Assembly: GCA_003818205.1 (NCBI GenBank)
Contig: RPRQ01000021.1
Span: 1 to 64,000, forward strand
From: Bacteroidales bacterium
Lineage (GTDB): Bacteria; Bacteroidota; Bacteroidia; Bacteroidales; Tenuifilaceae
Reading direction: 5' to 3'
DNA: 64,000 nt
How positions within the stretch are numbered: the first letter of the stretch is position 1; every line of letters begins with the position of its first letter. Below, one piece after another: positions 36,801 to 44,176 of this stretch. A model generated the notes under the pieces. That model had not been told where the DNA came from. It did not search any database and was given only the letters and a program-made list of their open reading frames with translations. The position numbers were made by a program, and so were the translations under genes.

Positions 36801-38647
36801 TTGCTAAAAGATCCAACTATACCCGTTAAGCTAATCTGCCATTGATATGCATAAATACCATCACCCCCTGATGGAGTTGATCCTACTATATTTGCAGGCC
36901 TTACACCCGGACAAACATTCTGAAGAGCTGGTATTGTATTATTGGTAATTACTGGATTAACAGTAATTGCTATTGGTACACTTGTAGAGGTGCAAGCTCC
37001 CGAATAAGCAACTCTTTGATACCATGTACTAGCGAATAACGCTCCAGGTTGATAATCTCTACTTACTACTCCAACAATATCATTAAATGGACCGCCTGCT
37101 CCCAGTGTGCTGCTTTGCCATTGGTAAGTATAAACTCCTGAGCCTCCACTTGGAGTAGAGCCTACTAAAAGTGCTGGCGTATCGCCTGAACAAATTGCTT
37201 GAGGAGCAGCTATGGTATTATTTAGAAGTGCTGGGGTTATTGTAACTGTTACAGTATTTGAATAAACTGTACCACAACTATTTGTAGCCACTCGTTGGTA
37301 TGAAGTAGTTTGAGTTATTCCAGCAGGTGCATCATAAGTTAGTTGATCTGCCCCTATTATTGGAGTCCATGCTCCTGCACCAACCTTTGATTCCCATGAA
37401 TAAGTCCATGCTCCATTGCCACCTGATGGTGGAGTAGTATTGGAAAAAGCCACAGGATCAGCTCCAAAGCAAAGAGCCTGATCTGAACCAATAACACCAC
37501 CATCCATTATTGGATAAACGGTTACAGTAATTGTATTTGAGTTTACAGTTTCACATCCATTTGTCGCAACCCTTCGGTATTGTGTTGTTTGAGTTAGTCC
37601 AGCCGGCGCATCATAGGTTAATTGATCTGCCCCTATTATTGGAGTCCATGGTCCTCCCCCAGAGAATGACTCCCAAGAAATGCTCCAAGATGCATCACCG
37701 CCAGAGGGTGAAGCCATATCAGTAAATGCATTAGGATCTCCATTATAGCAAATGCTATGATCCAAACCAATTGTTCCACCATTTACATCGTTATAAACCA
37801 ACACTGAGGTTGTAGCAGACTTCGAACAGCTATTACCATCGGTAACGGTTACGGTATAATCGCCCGAATTACTTGGTGTTGCATTGGTAATTGATGGGTT
37901 TTGAAGTGCCGCATTAGCAGGGGTAAGCGGCGTAAGCGCTGTTGTTACCCAGCTGTAGCTGACCATCCCATTAGGGGTAGAAGTTAGGTTGATTGTCCCA
38001 TCGTAGCAAACGGGGCTATTACTGCCTGCTGTTGCGGCTGGAAGAGGGTTGACGGTAACAGTGATAGTATTTGATAATTTTGAACATAAGTTAGATCCGA
38101 TAACATTTACCCTATAAACACCAGATACTGTTGCTGTATAGTCGGAATTTGTAGCACCTGGAATATCTATAATTCCTCGCCTCCACTGATAGGTAAGGCC
38201 CGCTCCTGTGTTTGCACTTAAAACAACAGATCCCCCATCGCAAAAAGTTGTTGGTTCTCCATTTGCTGTTATTAAGGCTGAAGGTGATTGAAGTAATGTT
38301 AAGTTAATATCACCCGTTGCGGAATTACTATCCTCATCAATAACTTCGCAAGAAATATAATAATCCCCAGCAACAGAAGAAGTTTTAACAAGAGCTACCC
38401 CAGGCGCAATAACTGTAATAAAGGTCAAATCCCCACCCCAATTATAAGTAAATAAAGCAGGATCGCCAGATGCTTCAGGCGCACTGACTGTTAAGGTTAT
38501 AATAGTTCCTTGACAAAAACTAGTTGATCCGCCAGCAGCAGATGTTGATATTGTAACATCAAAGGCATAAGCCCAACCATTGCTTAAAAAACAAAGAAAG
38601 AGAAGTCCAATTAGGAATTTGCTCTTTTCATATATAAATCTTTTCAT
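30815..38647 (-). CDS. Giant SprB-repeat adhesin-like protein with T9SS type B sorting domain
   Basis: 2610 residues, secreted (signal to about residue 28). Residues about 30-1115 are PKD/Ig-like modules, including a run of about seven similar units of the form ICSGDTPALLVGSTPSGGSG..TYQWQSST..WYQRVAYSG.C. About 1120-2300 is a series of SprB repeats (CNGSADGVITINASGGTGPY, VTDANGC patterns), roughly 75-90 residues each. The last about 90 residues (FGNVFSPNDDGINDVWEV, IEIFNRWGARVW, PIGTYYYVVKF) are the gliding-motility-associated C-terminal domain, the type B T9SS signal. It is probably a long cell-surface filament or adhesin exported with the PorP/SprF protein encoded 12 bp downstream. Some neighbouring repeats are nearly identical in DNA (37342-37371 and 37621-37650). 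Confidence 0.95.
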   Translation of the reverse strand: MKRFIYEKSKFLIGLLFLCFLSNGWAYAFDVTISTSAAGGSTSFCQGTIITLTVSAPEASGDPALFTYNWGGDLTFITVIAPGVALVKTSSVAGDYYISCEVIDEDSNSATGDINLTLLQSPSALITANGEPTTFCDGGSVVLSANTGAGLTYQWRRGIIDIPGATNSDYTATVSGVYRVNVIGSNLCSKLSNTITVTVNPLPAATAGSNSPVCYDGTINLTSTPNGMVSYSWVTTALTPLTPANAALQNPSITNATPSNSGDYTVTVTDGNSCSKSATTSVLVYNDVNGGTIGLDHSICYNGDPNAFTDMASPSGGDASWSISWESFSGGGPWTPIIGADQLTYDAPAGLTQTTQYRRVATNGCETVNSNTITVTVYPIMDGGVIGSDQALCFGADPVAFSNTTPPSGGNGAWTYSWESKVGAGAWTPIIGADQLTYDAPAGITQTTSYQRVATNSCGTVYSNTVTVTITPALLNNTIAAPQAICSGDTPALLVGSTPSGGSGVYTYQWQSSTLGAGGPFNDIVGVVSRDYQPGALFASTWYQRVAYSGACTSTSVPIAITVNPVITNNTIPALQNVCPGVRPANIVGSTPSGGDGIYAYQWQISLTGIVGSFSNIAGATARDYRPPTLAADRWFQRVVSSGNCTSISNVIHIALYPDITNYSITANQTICEGDTPAQLDGGISGGGTGPCTYKWQVATVAAAGPFSDIAPLATGQNYTPPSLNANRWYRRITYSGTCNRISNVIAITVTPAITNNTISSSQPVCFNSAPSLLTGTIPTGGTGVYTFQWKSSTVGAGGPFTDIAGPSATLQDYQPGALTLNTWFVREVKSGLCSNISSALAITVNPLPTITLTVIPPISACSSAEKFFLPYSATTGTRYSISAGAAPLAGFAAINNAPIVPSPLEIPIPKNSAVGTYQFTITVSDANGCVSTSQNFDLTINSIPAVTFGGTLADQCADATTYLLTGGTPVGGSYTGPGVTTLTSNFDASVAGAGTHTITYTYSDGTCSNFATNTITVNPTISNNTISTTNPTICYNTSPVLTGLIPTGGDGITYTYKWQSSTTGAGGPFTDILDANATNKDYTSPMGITQDTWYKRLVSSGPCTNDESNVIKITVGAEFTVTITPTSPKCVGSADGEATANPVGGIPGYTYSWSPISKTDNPVTGLSAGIPYTVTVTDNIGCTATATVTLTDPTPITLGLPTVVDVTGCFGGNNGSIQIQAAGGLGPYKYDLYNNGAFVATQTLAGSVTFSLPTTPITASTQYEVRVTDANGCGPVSSGLIEVKQPDQLVITNVTTTPISCNGSADGVITINASGGTGPYTYSVTGPLPGGTFQLGNTFNVGKGSYEIVVMDANSCSATWPVEIILTDPPKISFNYLVTQITTCSTDNTGKIEILNATGGSGSGYEYSIYQPPVWGSNPVFDNLPGGTSNPYYVRVRDSKGCILTANNGSPIIIDAPDPITFDVVNQVNVTGCWYNENGSFRVQNASGGTGNLSVSINGTDWYSIPRNFTLLGVDDYSVRVRDDNNCIVTQIVSITGPTPITLDAPPLVVGLSCNGMLPADGEIHVAASGGAGGLTYSIDGGIPQADGNFTGLSAGDHIINITDILGCILPLTINVPEPPAIVFTTEEKTDITCFGVPADGTITLQASGGTGALTYTINANPLNPMNGATLTPGAGLPAIFSGLMADSYSYLVTDSKGCTQLSTVNLDIIEPALFTFVSATNTPLDCNGDNSTVTLVTSGGTLPISYTLTDGGAYNQTTNDGIFSTVPAGTYNYSITDANTCNTFTGTVVITQPDPIIIDPPIISQMTGPATNDGIISVTANGGTPPLQYDLNRNGSFVTSLTPGLGLPAIFNGLSAGTYVVDVIDSKGCTVSTSPLLIGLLDLTLTPTQITCNGLNNGQIVLTVNSGTPPYTITWTGPSGALPAFNDMMTIGPLAPGLYSVNVVDGIGVIGTASATITEPAAFDATLLSVNDKQCFGGAIGSVTFNISGGNLPYTIAWTEGSTPRTEVVNLEPFIATNVAPGTYTFTITDAGSCGSKTIPDITLADPAQLNITNIEWNRSCYGVPSGSIIVTATGGSAPLTYSIAGPVSLSNSDGIFNNLPPGGYTVSLMDINSCPAIFDVPFAGTLNENPEIIINSTTSPYLTCSYDLGSIDVTVTGGTPFGTPPNYTYSWSTIPEVTTEDLTAHKGTYTVTVTDAAGCSNDQPATIDGPDDLIAFADIDDAICSQLKVAFGQDIGRIEIVFVTGGTGIEANFQYTWGYPVSPPVSGRVIDKLSGGTYTVTIIDENSCTYKQSFTVNSNPDYVMDAYILKDTILCGSSSVELVAFHNGLSTTPPRTYTYSWYQLPNVSGASIGDQPTYTAYPTQKTQYSVQITNDGGCLSSDTVTVDIYPKIDISVPLYISALQQNTDFKKDTIIAILMGNTYNLDVVTANTTSPTTFIWKPEILFEPYDSWNSSIYIDKDIKAQIPANRIANLRENPSSNRTTEFILIDVYATATQTGCMDSLRLYAKMVDNISFGNVFSPNDDGINDVWEVPKDYLFPDLNIEIFNRWGARVWSASGDKAAKGWNGRTDNGKELPIGTYYYVVKFNVNNSDGGWKPINGSITIVR

Positions 38648-38680
38648 CTGTTTAATTATTAAGTTGTTCAGATGGTAATT

Positions 38681-39238
38681 CTATTTACTATACATTACTT
38701 TTTTTGTAGCAAAGGAACAACCATTTCCATCTGTTATAACGACTTTATACTCACCATTCTCAACAGACTGTAATCTTTTTTCACTAACCTCAATTTCTTT
38801 CCCATTTAAAAACCAAGTATACTTAGGCTCTCCCGCACTAACTATATTATTAATCAAAATCTCATTATTTGAAATAACAAGATTTGCAAATGGAGATTCT
38901 TTAAAGAAAATTGTGATATTTACTGTTGCTTCTTCACCAGTATTATCCTTAACTGTATAGGTGAATTGATAACTTCCAGATTTATTTGATTTTATTATCG
39001 CAACATTTTCAATGGTTTTAATTATCATTTCATTATTCCCCATCCATGTGTGGTTTAAAAATGAGCCTGAACCATTTTCTGTTTGCCCTACCAACGTAAT
39101 AATTTGATTTGTGCAAAACTCATTCTTTCCTCCAGTTGTTTCAATATATGCAAATAACGACTGTGTTTTCGCATAATTTAGGAAAACCAACATGAAAAAA
39201 ATCAAACAAATTATTAACTTTTTATTATTCATAGCCAT
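38681..39238 (-). CDS. Small secreted paralogue of the giant protein's N-terminus
   Basis: 185 residues with a signal peptide (about 1-25). The body aligns by eye with residues about 30-210 of the neighbouring giant protein: FCTNQIITLVG matches FCQGTIITLTV, NVAIIKSNKSGSYQF matches GVALVKTSSVAGDYYI, and KESPFANLVISNNE matches LQSPSALITANGE. The C-terminus holds a second Ig-like unit (EYKVVITDGNGCSF) but no T9SS sorting domain. It lies 33 bp upstream of the giant gene on the same strand, so it is co-expressed. It may be a partner subunit or a remnant of a partial duplication. Confidence 0.75.
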   Translation of the reverse strand: MAMNNKKLIICLIFFMLVFLNYAKTQSLFAYIETTGGKNEFCTNQIITLVGQTENGSGSFLNHTWMGNNEMIIKTIENVAIIKSNKSGSYQFTYTVKDNTGEEATVNITIFFKESPFANLVISNNEILINNIVSAGEPKYTWFLNGKEIEVSEKRLQSVENGEYKVVITDGNGCSFATKKVMYSK

Positions 39239-39903
39239 CGGTTTGTTAATTGAACTTGAACTAATTCAACTATTTGAGCAAATGTCTTTTCATAGTTCCT
39301 AATTCAAATAAGGTTGAAAAATCTTAACAATACTGTTAATAAAATCATCAGGAATATCTTGCAATTTCAAAACACCTCATTATAACTGCCGAAAATATAG
39401 ATTTTTCGTGTACTTCCCAAATATTATCCTTTAAATTAGCCACTTACAGGTATCTTTTATATCAATAAAAATAGCATAATCAATTTAATCATCTGTATGT
39501 CTGTACTTTATAAATTCGAACGATTTACTATTTATCTTTTGTACGAAATACCCCATTTAAAGGTTTTGGCTATAGCTGCATACTCATTTTCGGTTATCAA
39601 TACTAAAAGAGGGTTGACCTCTAATAAATGGATGAATAATTGTTAAATAAAGGCGTGAATCAAAAAACGAGAAAAACTACCACGGAGGCACTGAGCACAC
39701 AGAGGTATCTAAGAAATAGAAAAACAAAATGCAAAAAAACATTTTTTGCGTTTAAAACAACAATGCTGCCAAATAGGTTAATGATATGATAAATACACTG
39801 TTAACTATTAGCTGGGGTGTATAATGACCGAAATTGGGCGGAGGGGAATAATTTATAAAATCCCCCCAGCCCCCTAAAAGATTGATTTAAATACTCCCCC
39901 CCC
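39239..39903. other. Gene-free stretch upstream of the T9SS cluster
   Basis: AT-rich DNA without a credible gene. The promoter of the minus-strand T9SS genes should lie near 39240-39320. A CCACGGAGGCACTGAG segment at about 39679 resembles the interior of the MITEs but lacks their ends. Confidence 0.4.
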
Positions 39904-40003
39904 TTTTGTTAGGACGAGGCTACAGCCTCGTCCTTTTTATTCCTGCAGGCTAAGCCTGCTTGGATATACTCGACTAAGGCAATGTAGCCTTAGCCGAACA
40001 GGG
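39904..40003. repeat. Three-hairpin repeat, copy 1
   Basis: About 100 bp containing three hairpins in a row: GACGAGGCTACAGCCTCGTC, GCAGGCTAAGCCTGC and CTAAGGCAATGTAGCCTTAG. Similar copies are at 42399-42497 and 43384-43482, all in the same orientation. The sequence after copy 1 to 40320 contains further GAGG/CCTC and CCTGCC-type hairpins (for example near 40220-40245) and no gene. Confidence 0.8.
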
Positions 40004-40320
40004 GGCTATAACAGATTGTGGTAACTTGGTTTTGCTTTCCTAGAAATCATAAACATTGAACTATTTACAATCTGTTAGCCCTCCTTTTTAAGGAGGGTTG
40101 GGAGGTTGTAGAGAGTATTCCCTTTGTTTTAAATAATACAGACGAGGTAAAACCTCGTCCGCACTTGGTATGCATTTACTTGTACCCTAGGCAATGCCTA
40201 GAAAAAAGGTTGGACGGCGGTGCCTACCTGCCCGTAGGCAGGCAACCGCCGCCTAACCCAATGGTTTTTGTATTTAATTTACAGCCTCAACTCAACGCGG
40301 GCAAAAAAACATTGTGCTAT

Positions 40321-42138
40321 TTAATCAGTAACAACTGTCCAACCATAGGTGTTTATTAATGTTTGCTTATCTATTAAGCCCTGACCTGTTGGGGGTTGGT
40401 TACTATAAATTGATACTATTCCATTTAGAATATTTGTTGTATCAACATTAGTAATAATATCAGCAAGAATTTTATTTGTGTTAGTTGAATCAAACTTGTT
40501 TTTAGAAGCATATAGTTCTCTCAAAGAAGTGTTTTTTGATACATCAAGCATTTTTAAAAGATTATAATCAATATTCAAAATAGTCAAATTCTTACAATTA
40601 GAAATATCAATATTTATTAGATTGTTTCGAGGACAAACTATTTGTTCAAGATTTGGACATTCCGATACATCTAAAGAGGTTAATGCACAATAGCCAACCT
40701 TCAATTCTTTAATAACAGTGTTTTGTCCAATTACTAATTCGCTCAAAGTTTTATCTAAAAGGCATCGGATAAATTGAATTTTGTGACAATTAGAAAAATC
40801 AAGTTTAGTAATTCTTTCATTAAAAGATGATGTAAAATCCTTTAAATTAGAAAGATTTGACAAGTCAATTGATGAAAGACCATTTCCACTTATTACAAGA
40901 TTTTCAATTTTATCATTTTTTGACAGATCAATTGCTAAAATCCTATTTTCTGAAAATTCAACCCATTTAAGTTTATGGTTTTGGGTCAAATCTAGTTCAC
41001 TTATTTTATTGTCATTTAGTACAAGATACTCTAAATTATTAGCCTTTGTTAAATCTATTGAGGTTACACTCTTATTCTGATCAAGAGCAAAATTTATTAT
41101 TTCATTTATATCTCCAGAAACCTTTACATGATAAATACCTAGTTTACCATAAATGTGTTTGCCTTGGTAATATTGTTGATTCAATAAGATTATGTTTTCA
41201 ACTACACCATCACCCCAATCAATTACTAAGTTTGCGATTCTATCACCTGCATATAACTGTAAAATACCTTGAAAATCAAAATTCGTTTGATCTGTGGTAA
41301 ATTTAATGCATTCGGATTGAATGTCCCCCTTCTCCATTATCACCTCCAACGGCCCTTTATCCGTGCTCTTAAAATGAAGTTTCAGCTCAGCGGCGGTAAG
41401 GGTATCGATCCAGGTTTTGTAGCCATCCTTTGTAACGGTTAGGAGATAATTGTCGTAGCCATCGTTTAGGGTTACCTTGTTGGTTATGGCTGCAAGGGTG
41501 TCGGTGTAAATGGTTTTGTTCGCCGCAGCAATGGTGAGGTTGGCGGTGGTGAGCTCGAAGTTCTGGATAGCCTCGTTGTAAACGAAAACGCCGATTAGGA
41601 AATCGAAGGTATTCACCACATCGAAGCTGAAGGTGGTGTAGCCGAAATCCTCTGGGGTTGAGTTTGCGGTGCTAAGCACCTCGGGTACAACCTTGGTTAC
41701 ATTATCCTTGCCAACGGTAAAGTTGATGGGGAGCGGCTTGCTAACCAGATAGGCTTTGGGGGAACCCTGTACCGGGGAGGCGTACACTACGCTGTCCGCT
41801 GCATCCACCACAAGGAACTGCTCAACGGTGTAATTCCCGGGCAGCAGCGATAACGGCTTGCTGATGTAGTAGCCGTTCATGGTGTACAGGTCAACCTTCT
41901 GCATGGTGTAAGCGGGGTTACCATTGGCTTTTTTAATGGTTACAACAACGGCAGCTGGCGCAACGGTTGACGCATTCATGCTCGATTTTTGTGGGCCACT
42001 ATGCAATGGGGCTTTTAGGGTAAAGCCGAACTCAACGATTCCCTCCTTCTTATTGGGCTGGATATCATCCTTATTACATGAAATGTGGAATACGGATATT
42101 AGCACCAATGCACAAACAGATAAAATTAACTTTTTCAT
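40321..42138 (-). CDS. Leucine-rich-repeat lipoprotein
   Basis: 605 residues. The lipoprotein signal is MKKLILSVCALVLISVFHISC (Cys21). Residues about 22-270 form a strand-rich region of a type I cannot name (PGNYTVEQFLVVDAADSVVY, NDGYDNYLLTVTKDGYKTW). Residues about 275-600 contain a PKD-like strand (DRIANLVIDWGDGVVEN) and then about ten leucine-rich repeats of 21-22 residues (LEYLVLNDNKISELDLTQNH). It is probably a surface binding protein. The base composition changes sharply inside the gene: sampled lines are about 45-50% GC for the N-terminal part (41330-42138) but about 25-30% for the repeat part. The gene is flanked by dispersed repeats. Confidence 0.82.
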   Translation of the reverse strand: MKKLILSVCALVLISVFHISCNKDDIQPNKKEGIVEFGFTLKAPLHSGPQKSSMNASTVAPAAVVVTIKKANGNPAYTMQKVDLYTMNGYYISKPLSLLPGNYTVEQFLVVDAADSVVYASPVQGSPKAYLVSKPLPINFTVGKDNVTKVVPEVLSTANSTPEDFGYTTFSFDVVNTFDFLIGVFVYNEAIQNFELTTANLTIAAANKTIYTDTLAAITNKVTLNDGYDNYLLTVTKDGYKTWIDTLTAAELKLHFKSTDKGPLEVIMEKGDIQSECIKFTTDQTNFDFQGILQLYAGDRIANLVIDWGDGVVENIILLNQQYYQGKHIYGKLGIYHVKVSGDINEIINFALDQNKSVTSIDLTKANNLEYLVLNDNKISELDLTQNHKLKWVEFSENRILAIDLSKNDKIENLVISGNGLSSIDLSNLSNLKDFTSSFNERITKLDFSNCHKIQFIRCLLDKTLSELVIGQNTVIKELKVGYCALTSLDVSECPNLEQIVCPRNNLINIDISNCKNLTILNIDYNLLKMLDVSKNTSLRELYASKNKFDSTNTNKILADIITNVDTTNILNGIVSIYSNQPPTGQGLIDKQTLINTYGWTVVTD

Positions 42139-42330
42139 TCGTGTTGGTTTTAGTGAATACTGGTTAATTTTAGGGTATCTATTAAATTATAGTTAAACTT
42201 ATGAATATAAATCTTAAATGCAAATGATTGTATAACTTTTTTGATTAATATGACCAAAATTGAACGGTAATGGTGAGTGAGCTAGTATTTGCCTATGTCA
42301 ATGATCTATACAAGGTAGGGGGGATTACTC

Positions 42331-42497
42331 CTTTGTTAGGGCGAGGCTACGGTTCATTGCCGTCAAGTTAAGATATCAAACATCAGATATACAGCAACTT
42401 TGTTAGGACGAGGCTACAGCCTCGTCCTTTTTATTCATACGGGCTAAACCTGCTTGGATATACTCGACTAAGGCAATGAGCCTTAGTCGAACTGGGG
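42331..42497. repeat. Three-hairpin repeat, copy 2 with a preceding fragment
   Basis: 42399-42497 is the full copy (GACGAGGCTACAGCCTCGTC through CTAAGGCAATGAGCCTTAG). 42331-42360 is a fragment with the same beginning, TTTGTTAGGGCGAGGCTAC. The remainder of the 42139-42658 gap holds short inverted repeats and no gene. Confidence 0.75.
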
Positions 42498-42658
42498 TTC
42501 GTGCCTAATTTTGTAAAAAGTTAATTCCCGTAAATGAATAAACCCAGCTTGTTACGGCTAGGCTTGTTCGTTGCTAATCGCTTTGTTTATGGCACACGGA
42601 CAACATCCCGCCTTGCGGGACAAGTCGTCCGAGCGAGCGGAGACTGATTGTATACTAT

Positions 42659-42970
42659 TTATGCTATTTCAATACTTTCTTTGCTTATCTCTTTTATAAA
42701 ATCATCCCCTTCCTTATAGTATTTCGTGGGGTATGGGTGTGTCTCAATTATTGGATATTTAATATTTATTCTAGAATACAATTTCAGATTCTCGAAAATA
42801 TTGTCACCAAACTGATCCGAAATAAGCAATAAATCAATATCTGACCATTCATGGGCTTTGTTTTTAGCCGTTGAGCCAAATAAAAGTACCTTATAAAAGG
42901 TCAATCCACTAGATTTACAATCTCTTACAAATGATTCGGCCGTATTTATTGCAATTTCCCTAGTAACCAT
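42659..42970 (-). CDS. mntA: MNT-type minimal nucleotidyltransferase antitoxin
   Basis: 103 residues. The nucleotidyltransferase signature GSx10DxD is perfect: Gly32-Ser33 and Asp44-x-Asp46 in FGSTAKNKAHEWSDIDLLLI. In characterised pairs MntA adds AMP to a tyrosine of the HEPN toxin and so neutralises it. The gene overlaps the upstream HEPN gene by 25 bp, giving the usual HEPN-then-MNT order and one transcript. The third catalytic acidic residue expected near the C-terminal strand is not obvious to me. Confidence 0.88.
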   Translation of the reverse strand: MVTREIAINTAESFVRDCKSSGLTFYKVLLFGSTAKNKAHEWSDIDLLLISDQFGDNIFENLKLYSRINIKYPIIETHPYPTKYYKEGDDFIKEISKESIEIA

Positions 42971-43341
42971 ATCCGTAATTCATTAGTTGTTTCAAGCATT
43001 GATTTGGTAAAATGTTCATTACATATATTATGCATTTTCGTAAGGTAGTCCGGATACCTGCCCTCTAGTTGAAATCTATTCAGACTCAAAATAAATTCAC
43101 CTCTTTCATCTGTTAATTGGATTGAAGTAGCTGAAAGAAGATGTATCAGGTTGTGAGTTCTTGGTGGAACGTTTTCCTCATTATGCTTTATCCACAGGGA
43201 TTTACATAACTTCTCGATAACTAAATGTGCGAAAAAAAGAGATTGTAAGTAATTCTTCCCCTTGAATAAGGTATTTACGGCAGACCAATCATCGTTGGCT
43301 TGTTCAATCCAATAACCAATATGCTCGTCTTTTGTCTTCAT
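42946..43341 (-). CDS. hepT: HEPN-domain toxin of a HEPN/MNT pair
   Basis: 131 residues from the ATG at 43341; a GTG two codons upstream is less likely because it falls inside the promoter box. The helical HEPN domain (PF05168 type) is recognisable: WIEQANDDWSAVNTLF, FFAHLVIEKLCKSLWIKHN, PPRTHNLIHLL and GRYPDYLTKMH. HEPN toxins are RNases or bind the partner nucleotidyltransferase. The usual R-x4-6-H motif is not at standard spacing; the nearest is Arg followed by His nine residues on, in the RYPDYLTKMH segment. A good promoter (TTG, 20 bp, TATCTTTG) lies immediately before the start. Confidence 0.85.
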   Translation of the reverse strand: MKTKDEHIGYWIEQANDDWSAVNTLFKGKNYLQSLFFAHLVIEKLCKSLWIKHNEENVPPRTHNLIHLLSATSIQLTDERGEFILSLNRFQLEGRYPDYLTKMHNICNEHFTKSMLETTNELRIWLLGKLQ

Positions 43342-43346
43342 AACCA

Positions 43347-43377
43347 CAAAGATAGTATTTTTTCCACTTCATAGCAA
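43347..43377 (-). promoter_or_regulatory. Promoter of the HEPN/MNT operon
   Basis: On the minus strand TTG (43375-43377) is followed after 20 bp by TATCTTTG (43347-43354), an exact Bacteroidota promoter. The HEPN ATG begins 5 bases further on, so the mRNA should be leaderless or nearly so. Confidence 0.7.
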
Positions 43378-43383
43378 TGCTTC

Positions 43384-43482
43384 TTTTGTTGGGGCGAGGC
43401 TACAGCCTCGTCCTTTTCATTCATACAGGCTAAGCTTGCTTGGATATACTCGACTAAGGCAATGAGCCTTAGTCGAACTGGG
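43384..43482. repeat. Three-hairpin repeat, copy 3
   Basis: Same layout as copies 1 and 2 and in the same orientation. Copies 2 and 3 bracket the HEPN/MNT operon as direct repeats. It is followed by a short GGCAGGCAGG stretch. Confidence 0.8.
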
Positions 43483-43564
43483 CAGGCAGGCTTTTTAAGG
43501 AGGGCAGGGAGGTTAAAGAGAATATTCCCTTTGTTTAAAATAGTGCGGACGAAGTTATCGCCAA

Positions 43565-44173
43565 CTAAAAAATTAAAATCACCAAAAGCATAATCAAAAA
43601 GCCCAAAATAAATCCCAAGTAAACCTGAACTGGTTTGTGGGCTTTGGATTGAAGCCTTGAAGAGGCGAGTAGTGCAGCAATGAAGATTGAGATCAATAGG
43701 TAGGGTAAAACATCGGCATAAAGTCGAATGGAAAATGCTATGATAAATCCCACCAAACCGCCAATGCCAACCATGTGGATGCTAATTTTCCACCAATAGG
43801 ATATAATTAAACACGAGGCGACCACCAGGGATGCCCCAAGCATAAATGCAGCAATTACAAAGGGAATGGGCAACTTAATGAGAAAATAAACTGAAAGAAT
43901 ATAGGGAATCAGGGTAAATGCTAAGGGTAAAATCCGCTCCTTATTGCTCTCCATCGCTAAACTTTTAACAACTCCAAACTGCATGAAAAGGGGCATCATG
44001 AGCAATGGTAATCCCAATGTATTTGCGCCAACAACGAGTAAAATGATTCGTTTAACATCGCTTGGGAGGTAGGAAGCATAAGTGCCAGAGTAAAAGATAA
44101 AAACAACCCCAATCAGGGGCATAAGTAGTGGGTGAAAAAGTGCAGAAAAAACTTTCGCTAGATTATTATTCAT
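43565..44173 (-). CDS. Integral membrane protein, possibly PAP2-like
   Basis: 202 residues with about six membrane helices. It begins MNNNLAKVFSALFHPLLMPLIG, and a central ISYWWKISIHMVGIGGLVG segment contains the H-x3-G pattern seen in PAP2-type phosphatases. The acid phosphatase signature is incomplete, so catalytic function is uncertain. It starts 3 bp after the rpoN stop and is probably co-transcribed with it. Confidence 0.6.
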   Translation of the reverse strand: MNNNLAKVFSALFHPLLMPLIGVVFIFYSGTYASYLPSDVKRIILLVVGANTLGLPLLMMPLFMQFGVVKSLAMESNKERILPLAFTLIPYILSVYFLIKLPIPFVIAAFMLGASLVVASCLIISYWWKISIHMVGIGGLVGFIIAFSIRLYADVLPYLLISIFIAALLASSRLQSKAHKPVQVYLGFILGFLIMLLVILIF

Positions 44174-44176
44174 TTT

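Noticed and set aside
40165-40359. Plus-strand frame of 64 codons
   Set aside because: Built from repeat and palindrome sequence and overlaps the LRR gene end.
40321-43482. Possible CRISPR array in the repeat-rich zone
   Set aside because: The repeats are about 100 bp, few, irregularly spaced and separated by genes; there are no regular spacers.
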